Made by a program: the position numbers and the translations under genes. A stretch of 64,000 nucleotides of DNA from Marisa cornuarietis (taxonomy: Eukaryota > Mollusca > Gastropoda > Architaenioglossa > Ampullariidae): assembly GCA_004794655.1 (NCBI GenBank), contig SMMW01000153.1, positions 2,552,501-2,616,500 on the forward strand, read 5' to 3'. A model generated the notes under the pieces. The model was not told the origin of the DNA. It saw only the letters and a list, made by a program, of their open reading frames with translations, and did not search any database. Shown here piece by piece: positions 12,655 through 23,738 of this stretch (the first letter of the stretch is position 1; every line of letters starts with the position of its first letter).

Positions 12655-13267
12655 TTCACGCACACACACTCAGAGAGAGTACCCAAAGAAAGATTAAAAA
12701 AAAAAAGACTTGATGGCGAAAGTTATCTAGATCGGGGAAGGAACTAGGCTAATTAGACTTCAGTCTCTGTTGGGTGGGCTATCTTGCGAGATTGGCAGGA
12801 AGCATGACCGGCCCTTGCAGACGAAAACCGTCCACTTCCGTTTGACTTACAAATAGCGGTGGTCGTTCGTCAGAGGGTGTAGCCTAGCAACCAGCACACT
12901 GACATTAGTCATCTCTAGGATATGACAGTTCCCGCCTATTATCGCGCCTGGCCTTAGACCTCTCACAGCCTGCTTCCTCTTGCTCGATTGTCTCTCCGTC
13001 TGTGAGTCGCCTAAAGAGTCAAAATCCCTTTATTGTAGTCTTTCCGTGAGTCTAAAAAAAAGTCTCCTTGGGGTCGGTTTGTTTCTTTCGACCTTCTGTC
13101 TCGCAATACTAATTATTCTGACTTCAGTTCCAGAGCTTAACTGGTGTTCTCTATAGCCACAGGATGGCACAGGGACGATGCCACCTTTACTATTTGTCTG
13201 GAACTTGATCGAGTATGGTCAATCCCCTTTGCATACCCTCCTCCCCCAACCCCATCCTCGACTGATC

Positions 13268-13440
13268 GGCCCGGTAGCGCAAGGGTTAGCGCCTGTCACC
13301 AATACAGTGAGGGTTGGTTGTCCTGGGTTCAGATTTCGTCTCGGGCACGCTGTTCTTTCTCTGCTTGTGGCATCTGTTTACAGGGCTGGTTGCATTTCCA
13401 TGATATAGGCTTATAGCTGGTAGCTCGGCGTAAAACACAA
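13268..13440 (+). repeat. tRNA-derived SINE family, copy 2 (full length)
   Basis: The head GGCCCGGTAGCGCAAGGG and B box GGGTTCAGATTTC are followed by a body with GGCATCTGTTTACAGGGC and a tail GCTCGGCGTAAAACACAA. The length is about 173 bp. The body is shared with the copies at 28.0 and 56.6 kb. Confidence 0.8.
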
Positions 13441-16400
13441 GCAATTTCCTCTCCCATACCCACCAACCCCTGCCTCCACAACTTCCTGTTCACCAATTGG
13501 TTGAAAATGTCTGGTCTCCATTCAAGAAACGAAGAACAATTCTGCCTCTGGATCAGCCAGTGTCTAGGGCACTAGAGGCTAAAATTATGAAGCAAGGCTA
13601 AGTCGTTGCTGTACTATCGTCTCAATACATAACTCAGTCTCGGTATGCGTATGCTTTATTTACACACTATCGTAGCCGACTGCTCCCAAACCCGTCTGCT
13701 CTGTAATTCTTTTGTCCGCCCCTTGTTTCTAGCAACAATGCATCCTAGACAAGGCTATAGGTTAGTATCCTCAGGCTCCGATCGAGTCACTATAGACTAC
13801 AAAAAGATGGTCAAATATCTAACTCCAAAATACTGTCTTTCTAAGTAGGTAACTTTTGGATATGACAGTTGCCCTGGAACAACATGTGGAACTGTCTTGC
13901 CTTCTTAGTGACAAAGCAGTGTCCAAACCTCTCTGATATATATTGCCTTGTCAGCTGCTTTAAATGTACCCCTCCACACAACGACCGGTACTGATCAAAG
14001 GACGAATGAATGAAGGATGATACTGCTTGTTTAACCCATCTTTCCCACCAATTGGGCCCCTGGGGTAAACCAACACTCGTGGAGCTTTGACACTGTTTCA
14101 TAGCTGTATGAAGACAAGAGGCTTGTCCTTGATTACTCTGTGTTGCCCTGGGGGCCAGCGACGTGCCCTCACTTCATACCTGCATGGCTTAGGAGAGTGA
14201 AAAGCAGTAAAAGGAGATAGACGAGTTTTGCCGTAGACATGCTGTGCCTTAGACACGATGAACCACTTACAGTTCACTGACTCTAATCCTACAAAGGCTG
14301 TTGGGATTTTCTTTTTCACTCTCTGGCTAATCATTATCGTCTTTCAATTCGCGTCACTTCTCCCGAAAGGTTCGTTGTCCCTGGTGTGGGTCCGTAGCCG
14401 TGTGTCTCCCTCTTCTCTGAGAGTTCGTTGATGTGGACCAGTGATTGGAACGTTCTTCTTTCTCCAGACAACACTTACAGGTACTTGGCTTACGGCAGGG
14501 CCGCCGAGAGCCAACACGGGCCCCGGGGCAGAGGACATTTCTGGGCTCCTTGCATTATCCATTAACTGTAATCGTGAATTATTTTCCTATTATATAGTAG
14601 TATGCTTACAAGTTATAATTAGACTGGCAATATCTACATTACCTTTAGTACCGTTATATAGACACCAACCAAGATCTACACCACGGCGCATGAGCATTTT
14701 AGAGCTGTGGGTCTGTAAATAAGGAAAAATGATTTTGCATTTTCAGCCGTGTTACTGTATTTGTTTTCTTTCCTCGGAGATTTACTTAAAAAAAAAAGAA
14801 AAAAACAACTATCCATCGACCAAGGTCGGGCCGTGACTATTTCTTTCCCACACACTTCCAGCACTGACTTGTTCTACGCATGTGCGAACTCGTTGCTACG
14901 ATGACAAACCTTGACCTCGTCCTTGCGAAAGAAACGCTAGCTCGCGCGACCGAAGCTCTCATTCAAAACAATACTGTCGGTATAAAAGTAATAAATGCCG
15001 AGATGGACGTATGCTAATTAAAACAATCTGAGACAGTGAGAATTTATAAGGTCAGTTATTGAAGAGACGATAGTGCTGTTGCGATCGAAATTTCCGAATT
15101 TTTTGTTTTTGGTAAGGATTTCATGCTATGCGAAACCTTCAAAATTACGAATTGCATCTGCTCTTTGCACGAATTTGGGGATCCAAATCTGTGCTCTATG
15201 TGTTTGTCATATTAAGCTAGTAGATTCCGAAATATTAAAAAGCAGTGATTTTTTTTAACCACACTCTCCTTCAAGGCTGATAGTAAATAAAATGAGAAAG
15301 TTGTGACATATGTTCTGATGAACATTGCAACAGCCATCGGCATATACATTGTGATAGACCGACGAAGCCTTCAAAAACTGGGAGTGTGAATGAGATAATG
15401 TTATTGATGACATTATTCATCCAGGATTACTAACGAGCAGCGTTATCAGAAAACAGTGGTTACAACCACACAGACAACAATGATCAACAATACCATAAAA
15501 TGCTCATACCTGACTGGAAGACTGTTAGGTCCCTCGTTGAAGTGCGTTTCACCAGGTGTATACGACTACAGTGGCTCTGTTCCTATAGTAGTATATAGTC
15601 TGAACAAGGAAAACCCACCTTACAGATTGCTGACATATTAGGAAAATAACATGCATGGACTTAGCAAGACATACATACTGCTACTACTGTGTTGTAATGT
15701 TTACCAAGCCTGTGTTCAACAATGGACACTAGTATCTGTGTCTGTATGTGAACGATGAGTGCTGTAGATAAAAGACACATCTGAGCTTTCATCGGACTTG
15801 TTACATGAGCAGAATGTGTGAGTGACCTTTAATTAATGAAGCACGAGCCTGGAGGTTGTCGCTGTCGTGGTCTCTGCAGTAACAGACTCTTTTTTTGAAG
15901 ACGAGCTGCTGCAAAATTAATTCTGAGAGAAGAGAGTTCTTTCACTCACAAATCTCATGCTGCTTACTTTGATAGACACACGAACAGGTTCACTTAGTAA
16001 GAATTTCTGGGGTATCAAACTCGATAGATGCATTGTGGGTGACGAGGTTTGTTAATTAGAGTAGACTTGTCTTGTCCGGTCTTTCATGGTTAAAGCTAGT
16101 TTATTCTTTTATGTTTGTTACCCAAAATGTTCTTGGTTCCTCTCTGTATCGACACCTATACTTAGACTTCTGAAGGACGATGCTGGAGAGTCGTGTTGGG
16201 TGAACCAGACCAGCTTAGTTGTGACTTTTAAAATTCTGACCACTGTGTTTAATCAATCAGTACTCAAGTTGTGTCTCTATATATGAGGAGACGAATTAAT
16301 TGTCATTTTATACTATTAAAATAGTTATTGTTATTTTAAGGAGTGATAAAGAGAAAGTAAATTACATGTCTTGAAATAATTGAGCGAGGTTTGTTCGTTT

Positions 16401-17399
16401 AAGAGTGCATGCAAGAGAAAGAGACAGTAGTGATGAAAGCAATGTACAGGTGAGAGTGATTGAACAAATCTCCGATGTCTCTAATAGTTCTTCCCATTGT
16501 CAACATACATGAATACTTACTCAATCACTCAAGTACTCACTTACTCGATAAGTCACATATTTTCTCAGTGTTTTGATTGATGGGCACTGTGAGGGTACTG
16601 TACTCTTCCTCTCTCTTGAGTTTAGTAGTCCGTACGTTAGTCGTGGATGCTGTTGTACTCACTAGTATTGCATAGTTATTTCTGTTATTTCAGTGTAAAA
16701 TACGGTGTCACACGCACAGTCACAAGCACACGCGGAAAACTGAACTAACCATTTCCATAAATAGATGGTGTGACAAACCTAATGATGGCAGGACGGGGTA
16801 ATTAAATCCTCTGCAGTACTTTGGATGTCTGCAGTTCAAGTGTAGGACTTTCCTCTCTTTCTCTTTCCTTCTCTCTCTCTCTCTCTCTCCAGGGCCATGA
16901 TTGTAGTGTTTCTGTCGTGTTTTTATTGAACCCGAAGTCTTCTCAGCTTTCGTTCCCACGTGACTTTCCTCCTTGTAAGCCACGTGGACATGTCCTGCTA
17001 TTGTTTCTCAAGCTGTCTGCATGAAGACTGAGCTACTTGGCTTTAAATGGTTTGCTGTCCGTATGTTAATAGTGAATAGTGCATACATGTGGCTATAGAT
17101 GTCTACAGAGTGTTTACACTCTCTCTCTCTCTCTCACACACACACTGATATTACACTTATGTTTTACAAAATTATATTTGAGAGAAAATCAAAAAAGGAT
17201 ATAGAACTGTCTCTTAATCCTTCTGTTTTGAGTGCTTACTCTTTCCTTATCAGTTGAAACGAATGTCAAATGGAAAAGTGAGACAACGGGCTTGTTACAA
17301 AAAACGTTGCAAAAAGGATGTTAGCTCAGCTTTACACACCTATAGTACACTTACACCTTCTCCCCCCTCTCTCTAACTCTCTCTCTCTCTCACACACAG

Positions 17400-17465
17400 A
17401 GCTGTAGCGGATAGGGTGTAGAGTGGGGTGGGGGGTTGAACAGTATTATAGACAAGTCGTAGTTC
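17400..17465 (+). repeat. Short dispersed repeat, copy 1
   Basis: TGTAGCGGATAGGGTGTAGA, then GTATTATAGACAAGTCG, is found inverted at 56449-56507. Confidence 0.6.
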
Positions 17466-17593
17466 AACACACAGGGTTGTCACTGACACACAGGAATTTG
17501 GAGAAATTCAAGTCTTTGTATTTTTCGTTCATTCCCGTGCGGAGCTCACCCTCCGTCCAGGTAAACAGGGTGGTTTTCTAGTCGCTGCCGCAT

Positions 17594-17855
17594 GGGCCAG
17601 TTGCACAACACGTTTCTAAACCTTAAAACTGTTCTAAAGAGGCAAAATCTCTTCTAAGCCACTTTGATTCTTCGCAGAAAAACATACCAAAAATTGTACT
17701 GACAGGACGGAAAGTCATTAAACAACTTTATCTTACATAAAGCAGTTTTAGTTTTAGAAATTCTAAAATTGTGGTGTGCATTTTAAAATAATTATCTAAA
17801 TAGAGTTAAGACCTAAAAATGTTTAAAATTAGAAATGTGTTGTGCAACTGGCCCC
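17594..17855. mobile_element. MITE with GCCAGTTGCACAACAC terminal inverted repeats, copy 2
   Basis: The ends are GGGCCAGTTGCACAACAC and GTGTTGTGCAACTGGCCCC. The internal sequence is nearly the same as copy 1 (for example CCTTAAAACTG and the AATTGTGGTGTGCA segment), with only small substitutions and indels, which implies fairly recent activity. Confidence 0.85.
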
Positions 17856-17944
17856 AGGGGAAGTTAGAAGTTTTCGTAAAACTTGTATTTCTCGTGCGGT
17901 CTGGGGTGAGCTCCCCTGTTGTCCAGGTGAACACAGGTGGGTAT

Positions 17945-18955
17945 TTAATCCCGACCGAAAGTGGCCAGTGGGATTCAAGGAAACGAGAAAGCTGACAAAC
18001 TAGCGAAACTGGCTGTAAAGCAGAGTAGCAGTCCTAAAGTCACCACCCTAAACATCTCTATTTCACCAACTGAGAGAAGAATAGCCATAAAACCAGCAAT
18101 ACAAACAAGATGGCAGGAGAAATATAAAACTGAAGGTAAAGGAACTAGGCGACTGGTAGATGACCAACCCAGTAATACGCTACTTTTTTTTAATTCAAGT
18201 AGGCCCCGCCAGTCTAAGATAACTAGAATGAGGCTAAGTGGAGAATATTTAATTAAATACAAAGACCCTATAACATTCATATGTGGGGATAGGCTTAGCA
18301 CCCCACATGTGCTTTTGGAATGTCATGAAAACAAAGAAGAAAGAGAAGAATTAAGACAGGTCTTAAATAAAGATAGGCTGGCACTGAACATTAACAACTG
18401 TCTTAACCCACCAAAAGAGCAGTGGCATACTATACTGTCATTAGTAGTAACAATGGTGACAAGCCACCCTCATGCTAAGCTCATATAAACAGATAAAAGG
18501 GTATGACTAAATAGCTCCTCCCCCTGGGAAACTCTGATAACTGAAACAATAACCCATAGATTAGGATATATCTGAACAAATGAGCTTGCTAGCATAACAT
18601 TATTCTTCAAATCGGTATAAAAACAACTTGAATAAGTCCTCAAACTAAGTCTAGGATATAGAAATAGGGCAACCTCAGAGATCCGGCAACCTGGAGAGTA
18701 CGCCACCTCTGCGGGCTTGGCAGGCATACAGGACATAAGAGCACGGCACTACAGATGGCAGAGGGCACCAACACCAGTAAACAACACCTGCGCGAAAGAG
18801 AACAACAACCCTTCTCCCGGTCCCTTCCCTTCCTTACCACCACCACCTCCAGCTTCCCCCTCTGCTCCCCCCTTGCCCCCCCTCCACAGTGCGAAATCGC
18901 CTTTCGGTGGAAGCACTTTCCCTTTCAAAGACAACAACAACAACAACAACAAAGC
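17945..18955 (+). mobile_element. 3' part of an I-like LINE: RNase H end, C-terminal domain and (CAA)n tail
   Basis: The frame 17961-18488 has GIQGNEKADKLAK, a retroelement RNase H signature, followed by a region with FICGDRLSTPHVLLEC, the zinc-knuckle-like tail seen after RNase H in LINEs of the I/R1/jockey group. A non-coding 3' end with GAAATCGCCTTTCGGTGG and a (CAA)n tract ending near 18951 follows. The front is missing (5' truncation). A match to this 3' end occurs near 6190. Confidence 0.75.
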
Positions 18956-18959
18956 CAGT

Positions 18960-20560
18960 GGGTCGCTGCTGTCACTGCTACTGGTTCTTCAGTGTCGCAC
19001 CTTTGCTGCTGAAGAGATGAGGCTACTGTTGGTGTCGCCGGGCGGGTTGTTACGAAGAGAGCTGAAGACTCTACGCCATTCTGCTGCTGTGAGTGGACAA
19101 CAAGCGCCAAGCTGACGGAAGGTCGCCAGAACCAGTCAAGACAACCGGAGCTGGCGAGAAAGGCGGTACCAGTCACATCATCGTTCGAGACTGTCCAGCT
19201 ACTGTGCTCTACCAACACCAGTGTCAACGACGACAACCCACCGACTGAGGGGAGGGCCGTCGCGGTATTCCCGGCGCAGCGAGCCAAAGATAGGCACGTC
19301 CATCGTGCACCGCACCGTTACATCCGGGGACCTCTGAAACAAGGACAAACGTGAGCTATCGGGGACGCCGGACTTCCATGAGACACGGCGGACAGAAGGT
19401 AAGACTTTCTTTTACATATTTTTCAGTTAGAGGGAGATTCCGTCACCTCGTTGACTTTTCTCCACCTTCTAGCGGGGGTAGAGGTAAAACTGTTGATTGA
19501 GAGGCTTCAGTAATTACAGTAGATTTGTCTGTGTGCGGACTGTTATGTTAAGGACTTGTAGGTATGCAGGTTAGAGACTGCTGAGGACTTGCTTGCGTGC
19601 AGTCTGGAAACTTTTACAGACTTGCCTGTGTGTGTGAAGTGTACCTAAAATGAGGACTTGTATGTATGCAGTTTTAGAGACTGCCGACGACTAGCCTGTG
19701 AGCGGTCTCATCTTTGTTACAAATCACGGACCTTACTTTTTAATTCTCTTCGACATTTTATAAGTATGCAAAAGACTGAATGCTGATAAGTATATTCCTC
19801 CCGCTATGTCATGTCTCTTTCTCGCGTAAATGTAGTTATTAGTATATACCTAGATAAAGTAGTCACGAAGTAACTACATTGATGATTAAAATGTTTTAGT
19901 ATGTCAGAAAAATTACCTGGTCCTGTGTTGATTTTTTCTTTTCTTTCACAGGCTCGTCACAAAGAGGGCAGCACGTGACTGCTACACTGCACCCGCTACA
20001 CACACTTCTGCTGACACGGGTAAAGAGTGACATCAGATTTCGGGCGGCCACACACTCCACATGGCAGCCCCACTCGCTTCAGGGTTTCCTCCAGGTTATC
20101 TTGTCCTCCAAAGTGTGAAGGAGAAGAAAAACTCTTCGGACCCTCGTCTCGTCTTTAGTTTTGTAGCAGACGCACACACTTACAGATTAAAAGACAGTAA
20201 ACGCTTCTGTGTTTGTAGCCACAGACCCAACTGTTATTGCTGCCTTGAGGCATCTGCACCTCCGGTCAATACATTCAACTACAAAGTGTTTTCGTTGAAA
20301 ACAAAAAGACAACTCGGGTATCTAGCAAAATGAAGTACGCGTTCGGGTAACTCCAAGACTTTCGTATGTCTCCTGACCATGGCTACTTACGAATAATAAG
20401 TGTTGTTCGGATTTTGGTTTTGTGTTGGAGTGAGGGAGCGAGCGAGCGTCATTAGCGGGGCTGGGCCCTGCCTCGCTCGTGCCTGAGCGTCATTAGCCTT
20501 GTGAACAAATCGTAGATATCTACAAGAACTTGAGTGCTCCCGGTGGGCAGGCCCGTGCAG
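18960..20560. other. Unassigned stretch with degenerate tandem units
   Basis: From 18960 to about 19400 the DNA is relatively GC-rich, and a possible donor (AAG followed by gtaaga) occurs at 19398-19400. From about 19500 to 19710 there are roughly 50-bp degenerate units built on GACTTG...TGCAG/GCGG. No product is recognised. Confidence 0.4.
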
Positions 20561-21330
20561 CTGGGCAGCTGAAGAAATATAGTTATAGACTTCAGGAAGA
20601 TCAAACAGGATTTTGTTACTCCCAGTGTGATAGATAGTAAACCGGTTGAAACTGTTAACTCCTTCAGGTATCTGGGAACTATTTTTGATAGCCAGCTGAA
20701 ATGCAATTTAAACACTGAACACATTGTTAAACGTGGCCAACAAAGAATGTATCTTTTGCATAAATAGTTTTTCTGTTAGCCAAGTAATCATAGGCCGTTT
20801 TTACCAGTCACTTATTGAGTCTTCTATCTTTCTCATTTGTCTGCTGGTTTCGCAATCTCTCTGTTCATGATAGGAATAGTCTGAACAGTGTTGAAAACAT
20901 CTGTTCAAAGATAATTGGTATCAGAGGGATTTAGCTTTTTTTTGTGACCAGCAAATAGTACGGAAAGCTTCATGCATTTTATCATTACCTGAACATGTAC
21001 TAAAAAACGAATTAGTATTATTAAGCTCAGGTTAACGCTATGCCATGCCTATATGTAAGAGTAACAGACACCTGAAATCATTTGTGCCATCCGCAGTCCA
21101 GCTGCTCAATCTTAGATGAGCTGTCAATGGTGTGTGTGTGTAAGTGATGTTGTAGGTGCATACCTGATTTTTCTTGTAAGTTTTTTTCTATATATTTCTA
21201 TGATACATGTTACTTGCCCACTTCCTTTTCCTTCTCATGTTTTCAATTTTTTTTATTCAATGTTGAACTCGAGCACATTCCCATATATTCAAATTGCCCA
21301 ATGGGACAAATAAATTAAGTTGGTCATTGT
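20560..21330 (+). mobile_element. Decayed Rex1-like LINE, 3' end of reverse transcriptase
   Basis: Broken frames contain IDFRKIKQDF, VNSFRYLGTIFDSQL and QQRMYLLHK, the thumb/C-terminal pattern of Rex1/Babar-like and related jockey-type reverse transcriptases. Many stops follow. The element ends in AATGGGACAAATAAATT. A further fragment of the same type lies at 32.0-33.65 kb. Confidence 0.6.
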
Positions 21331-21564
21331 CATTGTCAAGAGTGCTTTGTATTAATTCTGTCCTGATGTTTACACTTGGTGGAGGCTTGTTGTAGAGGTA
21401 AAGCGAGGCATACGAGGCCCGCGTGATGAGACTACGGCCCTATGGATTTATTTATTTATTTGGGAGGTTGTATTCTAATGTCCTGTAAATACTAGTAGAA
21501 AGTAATAATACAGTTTGATTCCCATGGTGTTTCAGTAAGAGAAAAATAGGTTTGCAAAAGACTT

Positions 21565-21900
21565 AACTGTGTATCCGTCGGCGGTCGGGATTGGGAGGTG
21601 CCTGAATTCTGAAGGGGACAGCACCAGGACCGGACACTGTGGTGTGTGACTTGTGTTTTTTTTTTTCTCTCTTCTGAAGATTTTTTTTTTGAGAGGACTG
21701 CACTTTCAAGAGTATAGGGAATATTGGGTTTGAAGGAACTATGGGTGAACATTGAATTCTTGACTGTGTTTAGGTGTTTATTTTGAATTTAGATTTGTTA
21801 GTTTTTAGTTAATTATTATTTCTTCTTTTCAATTATATTTATATTTAAATTTAACTATTGTTTGTTGTGATCTGAAAGTCACTGTAGTGCACGTGACACT
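21565..21900 (+). repeat. 330-bp dispersed repeat, copy 1
   Basis: The segment shares many blocks with 55120-55465 in the same orientation, for example CGGTCGGGATTGGGA, CTGTGGTGTGTG, GTGAACATTGAATTC and AGTGCACGTGACA. It has no coding and no clear terminal repeats. It could be part of an LTR or a LINE leader. Confidence 0.65.
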
Positions 21901-22224
21901 AACTCATGCTATCACGTTCACACTTGTACTCATGCTGCCGCATTCACAAATAAACGTCTCTTATTAATATGTTTTAAATTAAAGATTTTGTCGTCATTTT
22001 ATTGCGAACTTGTATTTTGTATAAGTAAAAAAGATTTTTTAAAATTTAATTTAGTTTTATTCGAACATTTTTTACGATGTGCTTTAATCTAAATGTCTAC
22101 TCGATCCGCGACGTCTCTGCGACGAACCTCCAGCTAAAGACTAACTAACGACAGCGACAAGTTCACAACAAAATCTAAAACATTGTGTTAATTGAAGAGA
22201 AACATAATGTCTATTTGCCATTGT

Positions 22225-22545
22225 AAGATAATAATATAATAATAATAAATGAAGATTTTTATAGCGCATATTCACACTCATAGAGAGCATATGGACGAGA
22301 CATGGACTAAAAGGATAGAACACGAGAGCGTAAGAATAAACGACAATACAGACGACAAACAGAAAGCAACGATGGAAAACACAAAAAGACACCAAGTAAC
22401 AGAAAAATAGAAAATATAGCGATTCTGCAGAGAAAGATGGGTAGACAAGTAGCAAGAGCAGAAGGGGGGAGGGTAAGAAGGACGAGCATTGTGTGGACTG
22501 TGTTAGGAGTAATGCTCAAGGAAGATACGTCCGCTGCAAGCCTAT
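22225..22545 (-). mobile_element. CR1/L2-like LINE 3' end, inverted
   Basis: Reading on the minus strand, the 3' end (GAGTGTGAATATGCGC, then TATAAAAATC and an ATT-repeat tail) matches the LINE that ends at about 31545. It is a 5'-truncated copy. Confidence 0.7.
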
Positions 22546-22743
22546 TGGCTAACGGACATTTTTAATAATGATAAGCAAAAATTTAAAAAATCAAACTACA
22601 AGTTCACAAAAAAAATGCTGAGAAAATCTAAAAGAAAAATCACGTCTATTTGCCATTACGATACGTGCGCTGCGTGCGTATTGACTATAGTGGCCATCTT
22701 TGTTTAGTAAAATGGTGGCTTAACTTATTCGCATGGCTCTGCT

Positions 22744-23440
22744 TAAAATAATAATAATAATAGTGAACATTTTTATAGCGCATATTCACACTCATAGAGA
22801 GCATGCTCTTAGCGCTTAAAACGAGGAAGAGACGTGGACTAAGTAGGTACAGTACAAAATGGACGAAAGAAAACGACAGTACTGACGACGAAACAGAAAA
22901 CAAAAGGCATCAAGTAACAGGAACAGAGAAATATAGTGATTCTGCCGAGAAAGATGGGTAAAGTAGCAAGAGGGAATTAGGGGTGGGGGTTAAGGACTAG
23001 CATTGTGGACTGTGTTAGGAGTAATGCTCAAGGAAGAGGTGCGTTTTCAGTGCAGATTTGAAAGATTCAATTGTAGAAAGGTGGCGGATATGGAAAGGAA
23101 GAGAGTTCCATCATGAACTTTGATCTACGTTCATGGTTCCATTGTTTTGCAGCACAGTAGCCAAAAGTCCTGTGACCATATGTTGTTGTTCTGGTGACAG
23201 GAACAGTTAGGATACGGTCGTCAGACGAAGAGCGTAGTTGTCTGGACGGAGAGCAAGGGATGAGAAGTTCAGAGAAATAGTCAGGACAGGAGCCAGCAAA
23301 GAAATTAAAACACAGCACAGACAATTTGTACTGAATGCGAGAACGGATGGACCTACGTGGGACGAATTGACTTTCGGTGTGGGGCGAATTGGTAGGGACG
23401 AATTGGTCTTGGTGCGAATCGACCGGCCCCCGTAGTGGTT
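22744..23440 (-). mobile_element. CR1/L2-like LINE fragment, inverted
   Basis: The minus-strand frame contains [17 protein letters not shown] and [17 protein letters not shown], nearly the same as the C-terminus of the LINE at 30255-31545. The same 3' UTR and an (ATT)n tail follow. Near 23350-23440 its distal end carries three GACGAATTG-like units. Confidence 0.75.
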
Positions 23441-23625
23441 ATACATACAATAAAGAATGTTGAACTAAATGCGGATAAATTAACAGGAACATAAACGTAG
23501 TCTACACACAAACAGCTTTAAAAATGTAAGTGAAATAGCAAATACGGAACACTGTTTCGAGAAAACCAATAATAACACTGACAACTGAATGTATGACGAC
23601 TGTATTACGAAGACAAGGGACATAA

Positions 23626-23666
23626 ATCAACTTCCGGTTAAGACATTGAGACAACCGGAAGTTGAT
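23626..23666. promoter_or_regulatory. Perfect 14-bp inverted repeat containing two ETS sites, phosphatase promoter
   Basis: The arms at 23626-23639 (ATCAACTTCCGGTT) and 23653-23666 (AACCGGAAGTTGAT) are exact reverse complements separated by 13 bases. Each contains a consensus ETS/GABP core (CCGGAAGT on one strand or the other). The pair lies about 75-110 bp upstream of the exon 1 ATG, and a TATA-like GTTATAAAGG follows at about 23717. Head-to-head GABP sites are known to drive TATA-less housekeeping promoters. The motif is seen; the function is inferred. Confidence 0.55.
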
Positions 23667-23738
23667 GTTGGTCTGGCTGTGAGTCCCGGGAGATGATTCG
23701 CGCTATTGAATAGTTAGGTTATAAAGGCACCGACAAAT

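Larger units (their letters stand above)
10620..17390. other. Gene-poor stretch
   Basis: Apart from the AC microsatellite and the SINE at 13268, I see no recognisable gene, RNA or transposon on either strand. Small open frames have no domain signatures and no convincing splice boundaries. CT runs occur near 16870 and 17120. Confidence 0.5.

Noticed and set aside
18717..19287. Overlapping plus and minus frames of 85-132 codons at 18.7-19.3 kb
   Set aside because: They cross the LINE 3' end and its (CAA)n tail, carry Pro-rich or poly-Cys runs and have no domain or splice support.
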